64,000 nucleotides of DNA from Persicimonas caeni (GTDB taxonomy: Bacteria; Myxococcota_A; Bradymonadia; Bradymonadales; Bradymonadaceae), in contig NZ_CP041186.1 in assembly GCF_006517175.1 (NCBI RefSeq), positions 2,259,001-2,323,000 on the forward strand, read 5' to 3'. Made by a program: the position numbers and the translations under genes. How positions within the stretch are numbered: the stretch's first letter is position 1; each line of letters starts with the position of its first letter. The notes under the pieces are model-generated. The model saw nothing but the letters and a program-made list of their open reading frames with translations. It made no database searches and was not told the origin of the DNA. Shown here one piece after another: positions 44,011 through 53,329 of the stretch.

Positions 44011-45567
44011 TTATTCCGCCGCTGCCGTCTGCTTGCCGGCCAAGAAGTTCTCGGTGTACTCGTCGAGAATCTCCAGGGCGTGAGCGGTCACGTCGGACTG
44101 ATTTTCCGTGCGGATCTTCTTGCCGAACTTGCCGTCGCCTTCGATCTTGCTCCAGATCTCGGGGTCCTTGCTCTCGGCGAAGTCGTACAGGCCGTTCTCG
44201 TACTCTTTGAGATCGGCGACGTCGAGCTTCATCAGGTAGCCGGCGTTGGCCGAGAAGATGATCAGAATCTGCTTGCCCACGCGAAGCGGCTGGTACTGAC
44301 CCTGCTTGAGGATCTCGACCAAGCGCTCACCCTTGGCCAGCTGACGCTGGGTCGTCTCGTCGAGGTCGGAAGCGAACTGCGAGAACGCCTCCAGCTCGCG
44401 GAACTGAGCCAGGTCGAGCTTCAGGGTACCGGCGACGTTCTTCATCGCCTTGATCTGGGCGGCACCACCGACACGGCTAACCGAGATACCGACGTTGATC
44501 GCCGGGCGGACACCGGCGTTGAACAGGTCGGTCTCCAGGAAGATCTGACCATCGGTAATCGAGATGACGTTGGTCGGGATATACGCCGAGACGTCGCCTG
44601 CCTGGGTCTCGATGATCGGCAGCGCGGTCAGGCTACCGGCGCCTTCCTCGTCGCTCATCTTCGCGGCGCGCTCGAGCAGGCGGCTGTGAATGTAGAAGAC
44701 GTCTCCGGGATACGCCTCGCGGCCGGGCGGGCGACGAAGCAGCAGCGAAAGCTGGCGATAGGCGACAGCCTGCTTGGAGAGGTCATCGTAGATGATCAGG
44801 GCGTGCTGGCCGTTGTCACGGAAGTACTCACCCATGGCGACACCGGCGTACGGCGCCAGGAACTGCAGCGGCGCCGGGTCCGACGCGCCTGCGTTGACGA
44901 CCGTGGTGTACTCGAGGGCGCCGTGCTGGCGCAGGCGGTCGACGACCTGAGCGACCGTCGATTCCTTCTGGCCCACCGCGACGTAGATGCACTTCACGTC
45001 GAGGCCCTTCTGGTTGATGATCGTGTCGACGGCGACCGCAGTCTTGCCCGTCTGACGGTCACCAATGATGAGTTCGCGCTGGCCACGGCCGATGGGGACC
45101 ATCGAATCGATAGCTTTGAGGCCGGTCTGCAGCGGCTCGTGGACCGACTTACGCTCGATGATGCCGGGAGCCTTGACCTCGGCGCGACGACGCTCGCTGG
45201 CGTCGAGCGGGCCCTTGCCGTCGATGGGCTGGCCCAGCGGGTTGACCACGCGTCCCAGAAGCTCGGGGCCGACCGGCACGTCGGTGATACGACCGGTACG
45301 CTTGACCTCGTCGCCCTCGACGATCTTGGTGTCTTCACCCAGAAGCGCCGCACCGACGTTGTCTTCCTCGAGGTTCAGAACCATGCCGAAGACACCGTGC
45401 GGGAACTCGAGCAATTCGCCGGCCTGCGCCGACTCCAGCCCGTAGATACGCGCGATACCGTCGCCCACCGAGATGACAGTGCCGGTCTCTTCGACCTCGA
45501 CACGCTTATCGTAGTTCTCGATCTGGTCCTTAATGATGGAACTGATCTCTTCGATATTGATGTCCAT
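44011..45567 (-). CDS. atpA: ATP synthase F1 subunit alpha
   Basis: 518 aa, normal length. Walker A is [13 protein letters not shown], followed by [17 protein letters not shown] and [33 protein letters not shown], the standard alpha-subunit sequence. N-terminal crown includes [26 protein letters not shown]. Noncatalytic nucleotide-binding subunit of the F1 hexamer. Separated from atpH by 81 bp. Confidence 0.97.
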   Translation of the reverse strand: MDINIEEISSIIKDQIENYDKRVEVEETGTVISVGDGIARIYGLESAQAGELLEFPHGVFGMVLNLEEDNVGAALLGEDTKIVEGDEVKRTGRITDVPVGPELLGRVVNPLGQPIDGKGPLDASERRRAEVKAPGIIERKSVHEPLQTGLKAIDSMVPIGRGQRELIIGDRQTGKTAVAVDTIINQKGLDVKCIYVAVGQKESTVAQVVDRLRQHGALEYTTVVNAGASDPAPLQFLAPYAGVAMGEYFRDNGQHALIIYDDLSKQAVAYRQLSLLLRRPPGREAYPGDVFYIHSRLLERAAKMSDEEGAGSLTALPIIETQAGDVSAYIPTNVISITDGQIFLETDLFNAGVRPAINVGISVSRVGGAAQIKAMKNVAGTLKLDLAQFRELEAFSQFASDLDETTQRQLAKGERLVEILKQGQYQPLRVGKQILIIFSANAGYLMKLDVADLKEYENGLYDFAESKDPEIWSKIEGDGKFGKKIRTENQSDVTAHALEILDEYTENFLAGKQTAAAE

Positions 45568-45648
45568 CGTCCTTCCTGTTTCGGGGGGCCTTGAGGCTGG
45601 CCCGTTTATCTCTGTGACAACTCTTTAAAATCTATCGGATGCCGGGGT

Positions 45649-46194
45649 TCAGACCTCGGCCAAGATGCTCTCTCGCAGCCGCTCGATCTGGCTTCGGATC
45701 GACCCGTCGTACACCATGCTGCCGATGCGGGTGACCGCACCGCCGAGCAACGACTCGTCGACGTCGGTCTCCAGCAACACGTTCTTGCCGGTGATCTCGC
45801 CGAGGGCTTTTCGGATATTGCTTTTTTGCGCTTCGTTTAGGTCGACCGCGCTGGTCACCTTGGCGCGAATGTTGCCAGCCTTCTCGTCGACACGCTCGCC
45901 GAAGGTGCGTGCGATGGTGGGCACGAGCCGGAAGCGGTCGTTATCGAGCAGGAGCAAAGCGAAGTTGGTGATCATCTGGTGCCAGCCGCGCTTCTGCGCG
46001 ATGGCACGCACGATCTTGCGGCGCTCGTCGAGCCCGATGCTCGGGTTGAGCAACGCGGTGCGAAACGGCTTGCTCTGCCCGTAGATCTCGGCGAGCTCGT
46101 CGAGCTGATCGCGAAGCTTCTCGTAATTGTTTTGCTCGACGCCGATGTCCAACAGCGCCTGAGCGTATCGTCTTGCTACCGGTTCGCCTGCCAT
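45649..46194 (-). CDS. atpH: ATP synthase F1 subunit delta
   Basis: 181 aa. VARRYAQALLDIGVEQNNYEKLRDQLDEL, then LLNPSIGLDERRKIV, and a C-terminal ALGEITGKNVLLETDVDESLLGGAVTRIGSMVYDGSIRSQIERLRE fits the OSCP/delta family closely. It links the peripheral stalk (b and b') to alpha. Starts ATG 46194; atpF ends 65 bp upstream. Confidence 0.95.
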   Translation of the reverse strand: MAGEPVARRYAQALLDIGVEQNNYEKLRDQLDELAEIYGQSKPFRTALLNPSIGLDERRKIVRAIAQKRGWHQMITNFALLLLDNDRFRLVPTIARTFGERVDEKAGNIRAKVTSAVDLNEAQKSNIRKALGEITGKNVLLETDVDESLLGGAVTRIGSMVYDGSIRSQIERLRESILAEV

Positions 46195-46259
46195 GAGGAC
46201 TTACTCCTTGAAGTTGGCGCGCGAGGCCGACGCTTCGGCCCGTGCGCACCGTCCTAAAC

Positions 46260-46868
46260 TTATGCGGCGCGCTCGGAGTCGCCGGAATCCAGGGTCGAAA
46301 GCTCGCTGACGTAATTGTCGACCAGCGTCTTCTGCGTGCCGCCGTCGAGCTTCTCGCGGGCCATCGTCTCGGTCATGCCGACGGCCAGATCGACGACCTG
46401 ACGCTCCAGGTCGGCGATCGCCTTTTTGACCTCTTGTTCGATGGTGACTTCGGCGTCGGCGCGCATCTTCTCGACCTGCGTCTTGGCCTCTTCGACGATG
46501 CGCTTTTTCTCGCGCTCGCCCTGCTCGTGGTACTCCTCGAGCAGCTTTTTGCGCTCGTCTTCGAGCGCGTCGAGCCGCGCGGTGTACTCTTCGAGACGGG
46601 CCTCGGCCTCTTCGCGAAGCTTGCGAGCCTCCTCCAGATCATGGATGAGGGTCTCGCGGCGGGTTTTGAAGAAATTGGTGATTCCTTCGCCACCGAACTT
46701 GTAGATGATCCCGAGGAAGATCAGCAGGTTGATGATGCTGACGATCCAGCTTCCCCACGGGAAGCCGTGGCCGCCACCTGCGGCGGCGAAAGCCGGCTGG
46801 GCGAACAGCAGCACGGCACAACCGGCCAGCACTGCCAATTTAACGGGAGTTGGGGCTCGAAATTTCAT
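46260..46868 (-). CDS. atpF: ATP synthase F0 subunit b
   Basis: 202 aa from ATG 46868 (a GTG-type start at 46898 adds ten residues). The N-terminus looks like a signal peptide (LAVLAGCAVLLFAQPAFAA), as is common in deltaproteobacterial b subunits, followed by the true membrane helix (WIVSIINLLIFLGIIYKF) and a long charged coiled coil (EARKLREEAEARLEEYTARL). One of two b-type stalk subunits here, forming a b/b' heterodimer with the preceding gene product. Confidence 0.92.
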   Translation of the reverse strand: MKFRAPTPVKLAVLAGCAVLLFAQPAFAAAGGGHGFPWGSWIVSIINLLIFLGIIYKFGGEGITNFFKTRRETLIHDLEEARKLREEAEARLEEYTARLDALEDERKKLLEEYHEQGEREKKRIVEEAKTQVEKMRADAEVTIEQEVKKAIADLERQVVDLAVGMTETMAREKLDGGTQKTLVDNYVSELSTLDSGDSERAA

Positions 46869-46939
46869 CGGTTCAGCCTCTGGTAAACTCGCGTCCACTA
46901 CTGCTAGCGAGCCACGACTGCTAGCAAACAGGTGGCTCG

Positions 46940-47419
46940 TTAGCTCGGAAGAATCTTGGCGGTCATCGCGTCGGCCAGGCCCTGGGCGCGCTTCTCGATG
47001 TCGGATCGAGCCGAATCGACCTTCTTGGCGATCCGATCGCGCTCCTCTTTGAGCTTGCCCTGAATCTCTTCGCGCACCTCTTGGACCATGTCGTTTTGCT
47101 TTTGGATCCCTTGGTTGCGAAGCGACTCGCGCACGTCCTGGGCGTCACGACGCGCCTGGCGCATCTTCTCTTCGTACTCTTCGATCACCCGCCCGGCGCG
47201 CGTCTCCATCTCGGCGGCCTCTTCGCGGGCGCCTTCCACCCCGTCTTCGCGCGCGTCGACCGCCTGTAGATAGGGGCGGAAGAGCACGAAGTGCAGGAAG
47301 AAAAGCACGAAGAAGAACAAGATCATCTGAACGATGATCGTTCCATCGACATCGATAGCAGCAGCCGCCATCACAGGGGCGACTTGACTGGCGGAAATGG
47401 TGGCCATTGTATTGAACAT
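46940..47419 (-). CDS. atpF': ATP synthase F0 subunit b'
   Basis: 159 aa from ATG 47419; GTG 47422 and ATG 47407 are alternative starts. A single membrane helix (IIVQMILFFFVLFFLHFVLFRPYLQ) is followed by charged coiled coil (VEGAREEAAEMETRAGRVIEEYEEKMRQ). The FRPYLQAVDARE continuation is typical of b' stalk subunits. It is the first gene of this operon; subunits a and c are not in the window, so the F0 rotor genes must be elsewhere, a split arrangement known in deltaproteobacteria. Confidence 0.9.
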   Translation of the reverse strand: MFNTMATISASQVAPVMAAAAIDVDGTIIVQMILFFFVLFFLHFVLFRPYLQAVDAREDGVEGAREEAAEMETRAGRVIEEYEEKMRQARRDAQDVRESLRNQGIQKQNDMVQEVREEIQGKLKEERDRIAKKVDSARSDIEKRAQGLADAMTAKILPS

Positions 47420-47789
47420 CACCGGCTCTCGGCTTTGAAAAGAACTACCAAGATGCAGCCTCTAGCGCTGCGCCAGAAGGCTTCGACGAGCCCTCCGGAG
47501 AACGCGCGGCGGAACTAACACGCGTGATTTACGGGTGTCAAGCTATAGAGTGGGGGGAATTCAGCACGTTGCGCGCCCTGCCCTCATTGCGCACCGCCGA
47601 GACATCTGTGCAACGCGTCGGATCGCGCGGACACTCCCGAGTAATAAGGTTTCGGGGCGGGGGGGAAACTCGAGAAGTGACAATCGGTGTGACGACTAGA
47701 AGGTGTTGTCGTCGGCGCGCACACCTTTCTTTCAGACCATCCGAAGCGCCGAACAGCTTTGCGTTCGGGCCCCATCGTCTGTTTTGGGG

Positions 47790-47880
47790 AGGCCGGTCAC
47801 GGTTTCGGTTTCGGTTTCGGTTTCCGGTCGCCGGTCGCCGGTTTCCGGTCGCCGGGTGCCGAACCCGTGACCGTGACCGT
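47790..47880. repeat. CGGTTT/CGGTCG hexamer block, left copy
   Basis: Begins GGTCACGGTTTCGGTTTC and ends ACCCGTGACCGTGACCGT, so its ends are inverted repeats of each other. The same block, expanded, occurs at 48490-48760. It is the first recognisable item in the 1.4-kb gene-free region 47420-48847; 47520-47780 shows nothing identifiable. Confidence 0.75.
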
Positions 47881-47971
47881 CTGATCATCCCACACATCTC
47901 ATTTGCCGATGCGGAGCCGGGGCTTGCCCACTTGTTTTGCTAAGCAGGGGTTGGTCGGCGTTGAGGAATCG

Positions 47972-48046
47972 CACGCCCGACCCCAAGGAGAGCCTTGGGG
48001 CTGCACCGGCGAGGGCTCCGCGGGCAGCAAGCAGCCGCTCCGCGTG
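47972..48046. repeat. Two-hairpin dispersed repeat, copy 2
   Basis: Shares GCCTTGGGGCTGCACCGGCG and the following AGGGCTCCGC with 42856-42929, and the hairpin-forming flanks (CCCCAAGG-AGAG-CCTTGGGG). Confidence 0.8.
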
Positions 48047-48050
48047 CCGC

Positions 48051-48417
48051 AACACGGTGCCTGACACCTCGTCGACGCCATCCCGCACATCTTTGTTGAT
48101 GCGCTGCGTTGACGGTCGGGGCGCGGTCGTCCCCGGCCGCCGGGGTCCGTCTCGGGCCCCGCACGTGTTCGCGCAAGGCGTGTGCCTTGCTTCAGACACG
48201 CGACAACACGGCGCCTGACACCGCGTCGACCGCTCCGTGATCGTGATCGTCGTCGTGATCGGCGGTTGTCGTTCGCGGCGAGACAAACGGCCGATCACGA
48301 TCACGACGACGATCACGGCCGCACAACACGGTGACTGACACCTCACCGTCAACCCACTTCGTGGGCCTCGATGGACGGGTTCGCCGACCACAACACGGTG
48401 TCTGGCACCTCGTCGTC
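48051..48417. repeat. Four AACACGGTGYCTGRCACC REP-like copies
   Basis: AACACGGTGCCTGACACCTC (48051), AACACGGCGCCTGACACCGC (48205), AACACGGTGACTGACACCTC (48325) and AACACGGTGTCTGGCACCTC (48392), all same orientation. GGTG...CACC gives a small stem. Between copies 2 and 3 is a 25-bp imperfect inverted repeat of GATCGTGATCGTCGTCGTG. A 59-bp direct repeat (GGGTCCGTCTCGGGCCCCGC onward, including GCAAGGCGTGTGCCTTGC) occurs at 48143-48201 and 48421-48479. Confidence 0.8.
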
Positions 48418-48489
48418 GCGGGGTCCGTCTCGGGCCCCGCACGTGTTTGGGCAAGGCGTGTGCCTTGCAAAAGACACGCAAGCTGGGGC

Positions 48490-48760
48490 GCCGGTCACGG
48501 TCACGGTTTCGGTTTCGGTTTCCGGATCCGGTTTCCGGTCGCCGGTTTCCGGTCGCCGGTTTCCGGATCCGGTTTCCGGCCGCCGGTCGCCGGTCGCCGG
48601 GTGCCGGACCCGTGACCGTGACCGTAATCCGTGACCGTAACCGTAATCCGTGACCGTGACCGTAATCCGTGACCGTGACCGTGACCGTAATCCGTGACCG
48701 TGACCGTAATCCGTGACCGTAACCGGACCCGTAACCGTGACCGTAAACGTAGCCATCCCC
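48490..48760. repeat. Hexamer/decamer microsatellite block upstream of sucA
   Basis: CGGTTT, CCGGTCG and CCGGATCCGG units (48494-48610) are followed by about 150 bp of GACCGT and ACCGTAATCC units (48611-48760). The first part repeats the 47790-47880 block. The block ends about 90 bp before the likely sucA start, so it occupies the sucA 5' region. Confidence 0.85.
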
Positions 48761-48847
48761 ACGATCCTCCTCACCGATGTTCTTGACCCTGCCCCCACCA
48801 TGCGCCATGTTGTTCGGGAAAATTCGTGGACCGCTGTACCAACATTA

Positions 48848-51733
48848 ATGCCACAAACGAGACACGACGCCGTGACTGACCAACCTTCGGAAAAGACCGA
48901 ATTTACAGGCGATAACCTCACCTATATCGAACAGTTGTACGCTCAGTACCTGGACGACCCCTCCTCGGTCGATCCGAGCTGGAAGCCGGTGTTCGATGAG
49001 TATCTGGCCGATCGCGGCGCCGCCAAGCAGAAGCCGTCGTTTCGGCCGCGCACGATCTTTCGGTCGGGCACGACCACGACCAACGGCAACTCGAACGGCG
49101 AGGCGGTCTACGTCGACAAGGTGCACAACACCACCGTCGGCGCGCCGGGGCGCACCGAGGGGTTTGCCGCGCGTATCGAAGCTCTCGTGCGCGCGTACCG
49201 TCTTCATGGCCACTTGATCGCCAAGATCGACCCCCTCGACCGAAGCCGCCCGCCGGCGCCGCCCGAACTCGATCCGGCCACCTACGGCTTCTCGGACAGC
49301 GATCTCGACACGCCCGTGCGCTGCGAGCCGCTGTTCGGCTCCAACGAGACCAGCTCGCTGCGCGAGGTGCTCGAGCGCCTCAAGCAGCTCTACTGCGACG
49401 GGATCGCCGTCGAGTACCAGGACATGCCCGTGTCTCGGTCGCGCTCCTGGCTGCGCGAGCAGATCGAAAAGAATAGCTACGCGTCCATCGACGGCGCCGA
49501 CGAGAAGAAGCGCATCCTGCAGCGCCTCATCGAGGCCGACTCCTTCGAGTCGTTCCTGCACAAGAAGTACGTGGGTGCCAAGCGCTTCTCGATCACCGGC
49601 GGTGACACGCTCATCCCGATGCTCGACGCCATGCTCAACGAGTTGGGCCGTCTGGGCGCCGAGGAGATCATCTTCGGCATGGCGCACCGCGGCCGGCTTA
49701 ACGTGCTGCACAACATCATGGGCAAGCCGGCCGATGCGATGCTCTCGGAGTTCGAGCGCAGCCCCGAGCCCGAGGAGTATATCGGCTCGAGCGACGTCAA
49801 ATATCACATGGGCTACTCGAGCGACTTCGAGACGACCTCGGGGCGCAACCTGCACCTGTCGTTGTGCTTCAACCCGAGCCACCTCGAGTTCGTCAACCCG
49901 GTCGTCCAGGGCCGCGCCCGCGCCAAGCAGCACCGTCGCGGCGATGCGCTCGCCCGCGAGGAGATCGTGCCGGTGCTCATGCACGGCGACGCCGCCTTCA
50001 GCGGCCAGGGTATCGTGACCGAGTCGCTCAACCTGAGCCGGCTCGACGCCTACAACGTGGGCGGCACGATCCACATCGTCATCAACAACCAGATCGGCTT
50101 TACCACCGAGCCCAAAGACGGCCGCTCGACGACCTACGCCACCGACGTCGCCAAGATGCTGTCGGTGCCCATCTTCCACGTCAACGGCGACGACCCGGAA
50201 GCGTGCGTGCGCGTGATGAAGCTGGCGGCCAAGTACCGCCAGATGTTCCAAGAGGACGTCATCATCGACCTGGTCTGCTACCGCGAGTACGGCCACAACG
50301 AGGGCGACGAGCCGCGCTACACCCAGCCGGTCATGTACCAGCGCATCGAGGGCCTGGCCCCCGTGCGCAAGAAGTACACCCAGGAACTGCTCGAAGAGGG
50401 CGTCATCGACCAAGAGGAGGCCGACCGGCGCTGGGACGAGCGCATGGAGATGTACTCCAGGACCTTCGAGAAGGTGCACACCTCGCCTAAAAAGAAGACC
50501 GTCGACACCATGAACGGGCTCTGGGAGCCCTACGAGGGTGGCGACGTCGACGCCACGGCCGAAGTCGAGACCGCCGTCGCTCGCGAGCGCCTCGAAGAAT
50601 TGGGCACGCTGCTCTCCGAGGTCCCCGACGACTTTACGCCCCACCGTACCCTCAAGCGTCTACTCAAGACGCGCAAGGAGATGGCCACCGGCAATAAGCC
50701 GCTCGACTGGGGCATGGGCGAAGCGCTGGCGTACGCCACGTTGCTGACCGACAACCACTCGATTCGCATGAGCGGCCAAGATGCCATCCGCGGCACGTTC
50801 AGCCACCGCCACGCGGCGGTCTTCGACGCCGAGACCGGCCTCGATTACTGGCCGGCGCGCCACCTTCAAGACGAGCAGGGCGAGCTCGAGGTCTACAACA
50901 GCCTGCTCTCGGAGGCGGCCGTGGTCGGCTTCGAGTACGGCTACAGCCTCGACTACCCCGACGGCCTGACGATCTGGGAAGCGCAGTTCGGCGACTTCTC
51001 CAACGGCGCTCAGGTGATCATGGACCAGTTCATCAGCTCGGGCGAAGACAAGTGGAAGCGCTTGAGCGGTCTGGTCATGCTGCTTCCGCACGGCTACGAG
51101 GGCCAGGGCCCCGAGCACTCGAGCGCGCGTCTGGAGCGCTACCTGCAGCTTTGCGCCGAAGACAACATGTTCGTGTGCAACCCGACCAACCCGGCGCAGT
51201 ACTTCCACATGATGCGCCGGCACATGATGCGCGCGGTCCGAAAGCCGCTCATCGTCATGACCCCCAAGAGCCTGCTGCGCCACCGCGACGCGACCTCCAC
51301 GCTCGAAGATCTGAGCGAGGGTAGCTTCCAGCCGATCTTGGGTGAGACCGACGAGCGCGTCGACCCGAAGAAGGCCAAGCGCGTCATCCTGTGCTCGGGC
51401 AAGGTCTACTACGACCTGGCCAGCTACCGTGCCGAGAACGAGCACTTCGACACCGCGATTCTGCGCGTCGAGCAGCTCTTCCCGCTGCGCGAGGCCAAGC
51501 TCGAAGAGGCGCTCGCCAAGTTCTCCAACCGCGAAGAGGTGGTCTGGGTCCAAGAAGAGCCCAAGAATATGGGCGCTTGGACGTACATCTTCCCGCGGCT
51601 GCTCGACGTGCTCGGCCCCGAGCATATGCCCAGCTACGTGGGCCGTCGCGCCAGCGCCAGCCCGGCGACCGGCTCGCCGGAGGCCCACGACATCGAGCAG
51701 GCGACCCTGGTGCGTGAGGCGTTCGGCGACTGA
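48848..51733 (+). CDS. sucA: 2-oxoglutarate dehydrogenase E1 component
   Basis: 961 aa from ATG 48848 (GTG 48872 is a close alternative). The frame is open back to 48713, but that part translates microsatellite DNA and is excluded. N-terminal YIEQLYAQYLDDPSSVDPSWK is the E1o signature that binds the complex. TPP-site motifs include HGDAAFSGQGIV, IVINNQIGFTT and the C-terminal VWVQEEPKNMGAW. E1 decarboxylates 2-oxoglutarate and succinylates the lipoyl arm of E2, which is encoded next at 52098. TCA-cycle function. Confidence 0.95.
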   Translation: MPQTRHDAVTDQPSEKTEFTGDNLTYIEQLYAQYLDDPSSVDPSWKPVFDEYLADRGAAKQKPSFRPRTIFRSGTTTTNGNSNGEAVYVDKVHNTTVGAPGRTEGFAARIEALVRAYRLHGHLIAKIDPLDRSRPPAPPELDPATYGFSDSDLDTPVRCEPLFGSNETSSLREVLERLKQLYCDGIAVEYQDMPVSRSRSWLREQIEKNSYASIDGADEKKRILQRLIEADSFESFLHKKYVGAKRFSITGGDTLIPMLDAMLNELGRLGAEEIIFGMAHRGRLNVLHNIMGKPADAMLSEFERSPEPEEYIGSSDVKYHMGYSSDFETTSGRNLHLSLCFNPSHLEFVNPVVQGRARAKQHRRGDALAREEIVPVLMHGDAAFSGQGIVTESLNLSRLDAYNVGGTIHIVINNQIGFTTEPKDGRSTTYATDVAKMLSVPIFHVNGDDPEACVRVMKLAAKYRQMFQEDVIIDLVCYREYGHNEGDEPRYTQPVMYQRIEGLAPVRKKYTQELLEEGVIDQEEADRRWDERMEMYSRTFEKVHTSPKKKTVDTMNGLWEPYEGGDVDATAEVETAVARERLEELGTLLSEVPDDFTPHRTLKRLLKTRKEMATGNKPLDWGMGEALAYATLLTDNHSIRMSGQDAIRGTFSHRHAAVFDAETGLDYWPARHLQDEQGELEVYNSLLSEAAVVGFEYGYSLDYPDGLTIWEAQFGDFSNGAQVIMDQFISSGEDKWKRLSGLVMLLPHGYEGQGPEHSSARLERYLQLCAEDNMFVCNPTNPAQYFHMMRRHMMRAVRKPLIVMTPKSLLRHRDATSTLEDLSEGSFQPILGETDERVDPKKAKRVILCSGKVYYDLASYRAENEHFDTAILRVEQLFPLREAKLEEALAKFSNREEVVWVQEEPKNMGAWTYIFPRLLDVLGPEHMPSYVGRRASASPATGSPEAHDIEQATLVREAFGD

Positions 51734-51794
51734 GCAATGGGCGAGAGCCTTGCTTTGCGTCGCCCCCCATCCGCCTCGCGCTGTACGACGCGCG

Positions 51795-51901
51795 AGGCAC
51801 CTTCCCCGAGGGGAAGGGATGCCCCTGCGAAAAGCTACGTGGTCCAGAAAAGCTAAGGCAGCCCTTCCCCCGGGGGAAGGTGCCCGTAGCGAAGCGAAGG
51901 G
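51795..51901. repeat. Palindromic hairpins between sucA and sucB
   Basis: CCTTCCCCGAGGGGAAGG (51800-51817) and CCTTCCCCCGGGGGAAGG (51863-51880) are both perfect 18-bp palindromes, and their flanks also pair (GGCACCTTCCCC with GGGGAAGGTGCC). CCCGTAGCGAAGCGAAGGG (51883-51901) is the inverse of 30999-31017. The rest of the 364-bp gap is unremarkable apart from a palindrome at 52061. Confidence 0.75.
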
Positions 51902-52060
51902 CGGATGGGGGGCGCCAAGAACCCACCACTTCCTAAATCTCCACTCTCCCCTTGAAACCTAGCACTAAGCGCGTAGACTGCCCGTGGTTTGCGTGAGGGT
52001 GCGATTCGCAGTCGCACGCACAACTCCAAATTTCTTTGTAATTAAGTAGATGTAATCAGC

Positions 52061-52078
52061 CGGTGCGTCGACGCACCG
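52061..52078. promoter_or_regulatory. 18-bp perfect palindrome upstream of sucB
   Basis: CGGTGCGTCGACGCACCG lies 19 bp before the sucB ATG, spanning the 5' leader. It could be an operator or a leader hairpin; no partner regulator is visible. Confidence 0.45.
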
Positions 52079-52097
52079 CGAGCCAAAGAGGCAACCC

Positions 52098-53318
52098 ATG
52101 AGCGTTACCGTCGAGGTCCCGTCGCTGGGAGAATCGGTCACCGAAGGCTACGTCGCCGAGTGGAAGAAAAAAGAGGGCGACTACATCGCCGAGGACGAGG
52201 TCCTCGTCGAGTTGGAGACCGACAAAATCACTATCACGGTGCCGTCGCCGGTGTCGGGGACCATCACCGCGCTCAAGGCCGACATCGATGATGCCGTCGC
52301 CGTCGGCGAAGTGATCGCCGAGATCGAGCCCGGCGAGGCTCCCGAAGGCGCCGGTGAAGCCGAAGAGACCGTCGAAGCCGAAGCCGAGACGGCCGAAAAG
52401 GCTGCCGAGCCGGTCGAGACTCACGAGGGCCTGAGCCCGGCGGTCGCCCGCCTGGTCGAAGAGCACAACCTCGACCCGTCCGACATCGAGGGCAGCGGCC
52501 CCGACGGGCGCATCCTCAAAGGCGACGTCCTCGCCCACGTCGAGGGCGGCAAGGCCAAGAAGAAGCCCGCCGACGCCGGCGTCGAAGTGCGCCGCGCCCC
52601 GCAGGTCGAGACGCAGCAGACCGAAGAGCGCGTCAAGATGAGCCGGCTTCGCCAGACCATCGCCAAGCGACTGGTCTCCGCGCAGCAAGACGCGGCCATG
52701 CTGACGACCTTCCAAGAGGCCGACATGAGCGGCGTCATGGAGCTTCGCAAGAAGTACAAGCAGAAGTTCCTCGACAAGTACGACGTCAAGCTCGGCTTCA
52801 TGAGCTTCTTCGTCAAAGCGGCCATCGAGGCGCTCAAGGCCTACCCGGCGGTCAACGCCGAGATCGACGGCAACGAGATCGTCTACAAGAACTACTACAA
52901 TATCGGCGTGGCCGTCGGCGGCGGCGAGAAAGGCCTGGTCGTCCCGGTCATCAAGAATGCCGACCAGCTCAGCTTCGCCGAGGTCGAGCTGACCATCAAC
53001 GAGCTCGTCGGCAAGGTGAAGAGCAACTCCCTGACGATGGAAGATCTGCAGGGTGGCACCTTCTCGATCACCAACGGCGGCATCTACGGCTCGATGCTCT
53101 CCACGCCCATCCTCAACCCGCCGCAGAGCGGCATCTTGGGCATGCACAACATCGTCGAGCGCCCCGTCGCCGTCGACGGCGAAGTGGTCATCCGCCCGGT
53201 GATGTACCTGGCGCTGAGCTACGACCACCGCATCATCGACGGACGTGAAGCCGTGTCGTTCCTGGTGCGTCTCAAAGAGTGCATCGAGAATCCGGAGCGG
53301 ATTCTTCTCGAAATCTAA
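52098..53318 (+). CDS. sucB: 2-oxoglutarate dehydrogenase E2, dihydrolipoyl succinyltransferase
   Basis: 406 aa. Lipoyl domain residues 1-80 with [15 protein letters not shown] carrying the lipoylated Lys; Glu/Ala-rich linker; peripheral-subunit-binding domain ([33 protein letters not shown]); then the catalytic domain ending [17 protein letters not shown] with the active-site His and Asp. A single lipoyl domain is normal for this enzyme. It transfers succinyl groups to CoA at the core of the complex. The E3 gene follows after 11 bp. Confidence 0.96.
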   Translation: MSVTVEVPSLGESVTEGYVAEWKKKEGDYIAEDEVLVELETDKITITVPSPVSGTITALKADIDDAVAVGEVIAEIEPGEAPEGAGEAEETVEAEAETAEKAAEPVETHEGLSPAVARLVEEHNLDPSDIEGSGPDGRILKGDVLAHVEGGKAKKKPADAGVEVRRAPQVETQQTEERVKMSRLRQTIAKRLVSAQQDAAMLTTFQEADMSGVMELRKKYKQKFLDKYDVKLGFMSFFVKAAIEALKAYPAVNAEIDGNEIVYKNYYNIGVAVGGGEKGLVVPVIKNADQLSFAEVELTINELVGKVKSNSLTMEDLQGGTFSITNGGIYGSMLSTPILNPPQSGILGMHNIVERPVAVDGEVVIRPVMYLALSYDHRIIDGREAVSFLVRLKECIENPERILLEI

Positions 53319-53329
53319 AAGGTTTTACA

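Noticed and set aside
47885-48808. A 307-codon minus-strand frame in the gene-free region
   Set aside because: Its translation is periodic (VTVTVT, RNRNR, repeated RCQAPCC) and simply reads the microsatellites and REP-like repeats.
48713-48847. Upstream extension of sucA
   Set aside because: The extra codons translate microsatellite DNA (TVTGPVTVTV); the E1 homology begins only after ATG 48848/GTG 48872.
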